Source of the DNA: Candidatus Aminicenantota bacterium
GTDB lineage: Bacteria > Acidobacteriota > Aminicenantia > UBA2199
NCBI GenBank assembly: GCA_030639705.1
Contig: DAOWKX010000119.1
Coordinates: 1-15,442 of the forward strand
Direction: 5' to 3'
Length of the DNA: 15,442 nt
In this document: positions 15,408 to 15,442 of the stretch, in pieces
Layout: every line of letters begins with the position of its first letter
How positions within the stretch are numbered: position 1 is the first letter of the stretch
The notes under the pieces: generated by a model
Seen by the model: the letters and a program-made list of their open reading frames with translations, nothing else
Database searches by the model: none
Told to the model about the DNA's origin: nothing
Made by a program: the position numbers and the translations under genes

Positions 15408-15442
15408 ATGGAAGAATATACTGTTTTGCTTGTAGGTAATGA
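15408..15442 (+). CDS. Start of a further gene, cut by the window edge
   Basis: An ATG at 15408 opens a frame reading MEEYTVLLVGN, with AAGGAG at 15390-15395 (12 bases away, rather long). The hydrophobic TVLLVGN resembles the first beta strand of a receiver domain, though the acidic pair normally following it starts as Gly-Asn here. Too little is present for a family call; its position behind the H-NOX gene suggests a signalling partner. Confidence 0.45.
   Translation, partial: MEEYTVLLVGN

Overview
The window looks like chromosomal DNA of a Gram-negative, probably anaerobic bacterium of moderate-to-low GC. It carries formate--tetrahydrofolate ligase, an NtrC-type sigma-54 activator with a sigma-54 promoter, a PATAN/roadblock response regulator, a stand-alone H-NOX protein and a TPR/peptidase-MA protein. 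That mix is common in Desulfobacterota and related anaerobic phyla, but this placement is an inference; no rRNA or other phylogenetic marker is present.

Region 1 (1-662) is much more AT-rich than the rest. It appears to be the right end of an integrated island. It holds the 3' part of a minus-strand gene running off the left edge, encoding an Apea-like HEPN domain with an R-x4-H motif (RSKIVH), a type often found in anti-phage or RNase systems. The region stops exactly at a 42-bp copy of the 3' half of a tRNA-Lys(CTT) gene (621-662), which has no 5' half and therefore reads as an attachment-site duplicate. Region 663-1002 is non-coding: a 28-bp perfect palindrome and the fhs promoter.

Region 2 (1003-6526) is housekeeping: fhs on the plus strand, convergent with a minus-strand operon purD-purE-mtaB-ksgA whose four genes are joined by three ATGA overlaps and served by a good sigma-70 promoter (6498-6526). 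Fhs makes 10-formyl-THF, the one-carbon donor for purine synthesis, so it is functionally related to purD/purE. mtaB and ksgA modify tRNA and 16S rRNA.

Region 3 (6551-11014) has an aromatic-amino-acid-decarboxylase-like PLP enzyme overlapping a ten-helix EamA transporter (minus strand), divergent from a membrane-anchored TPR/metallopeptidase-like protein followed by a YigZ-family protein (plus strand).

Region 4 (11004-15442) is a signalling cluster. A soluble PAS histidine kinase and an NtrC-family sigma-54 activator are co-encoded on the minus strand. Divergent from them, behind a well-matched -24/-12 promoter and a perfect inverted repeat at UAS distance, lie a REC-PATAN-roadblock response regulator, an H-NOX haem protein lacking the known O2-stabilising residues, and the start of a third gene. 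The simplest reading is that the HK/NtrC pair switches on a nitric-oxide/redox-sensing output operon through sigma-54. This is the least conventional part of the window.
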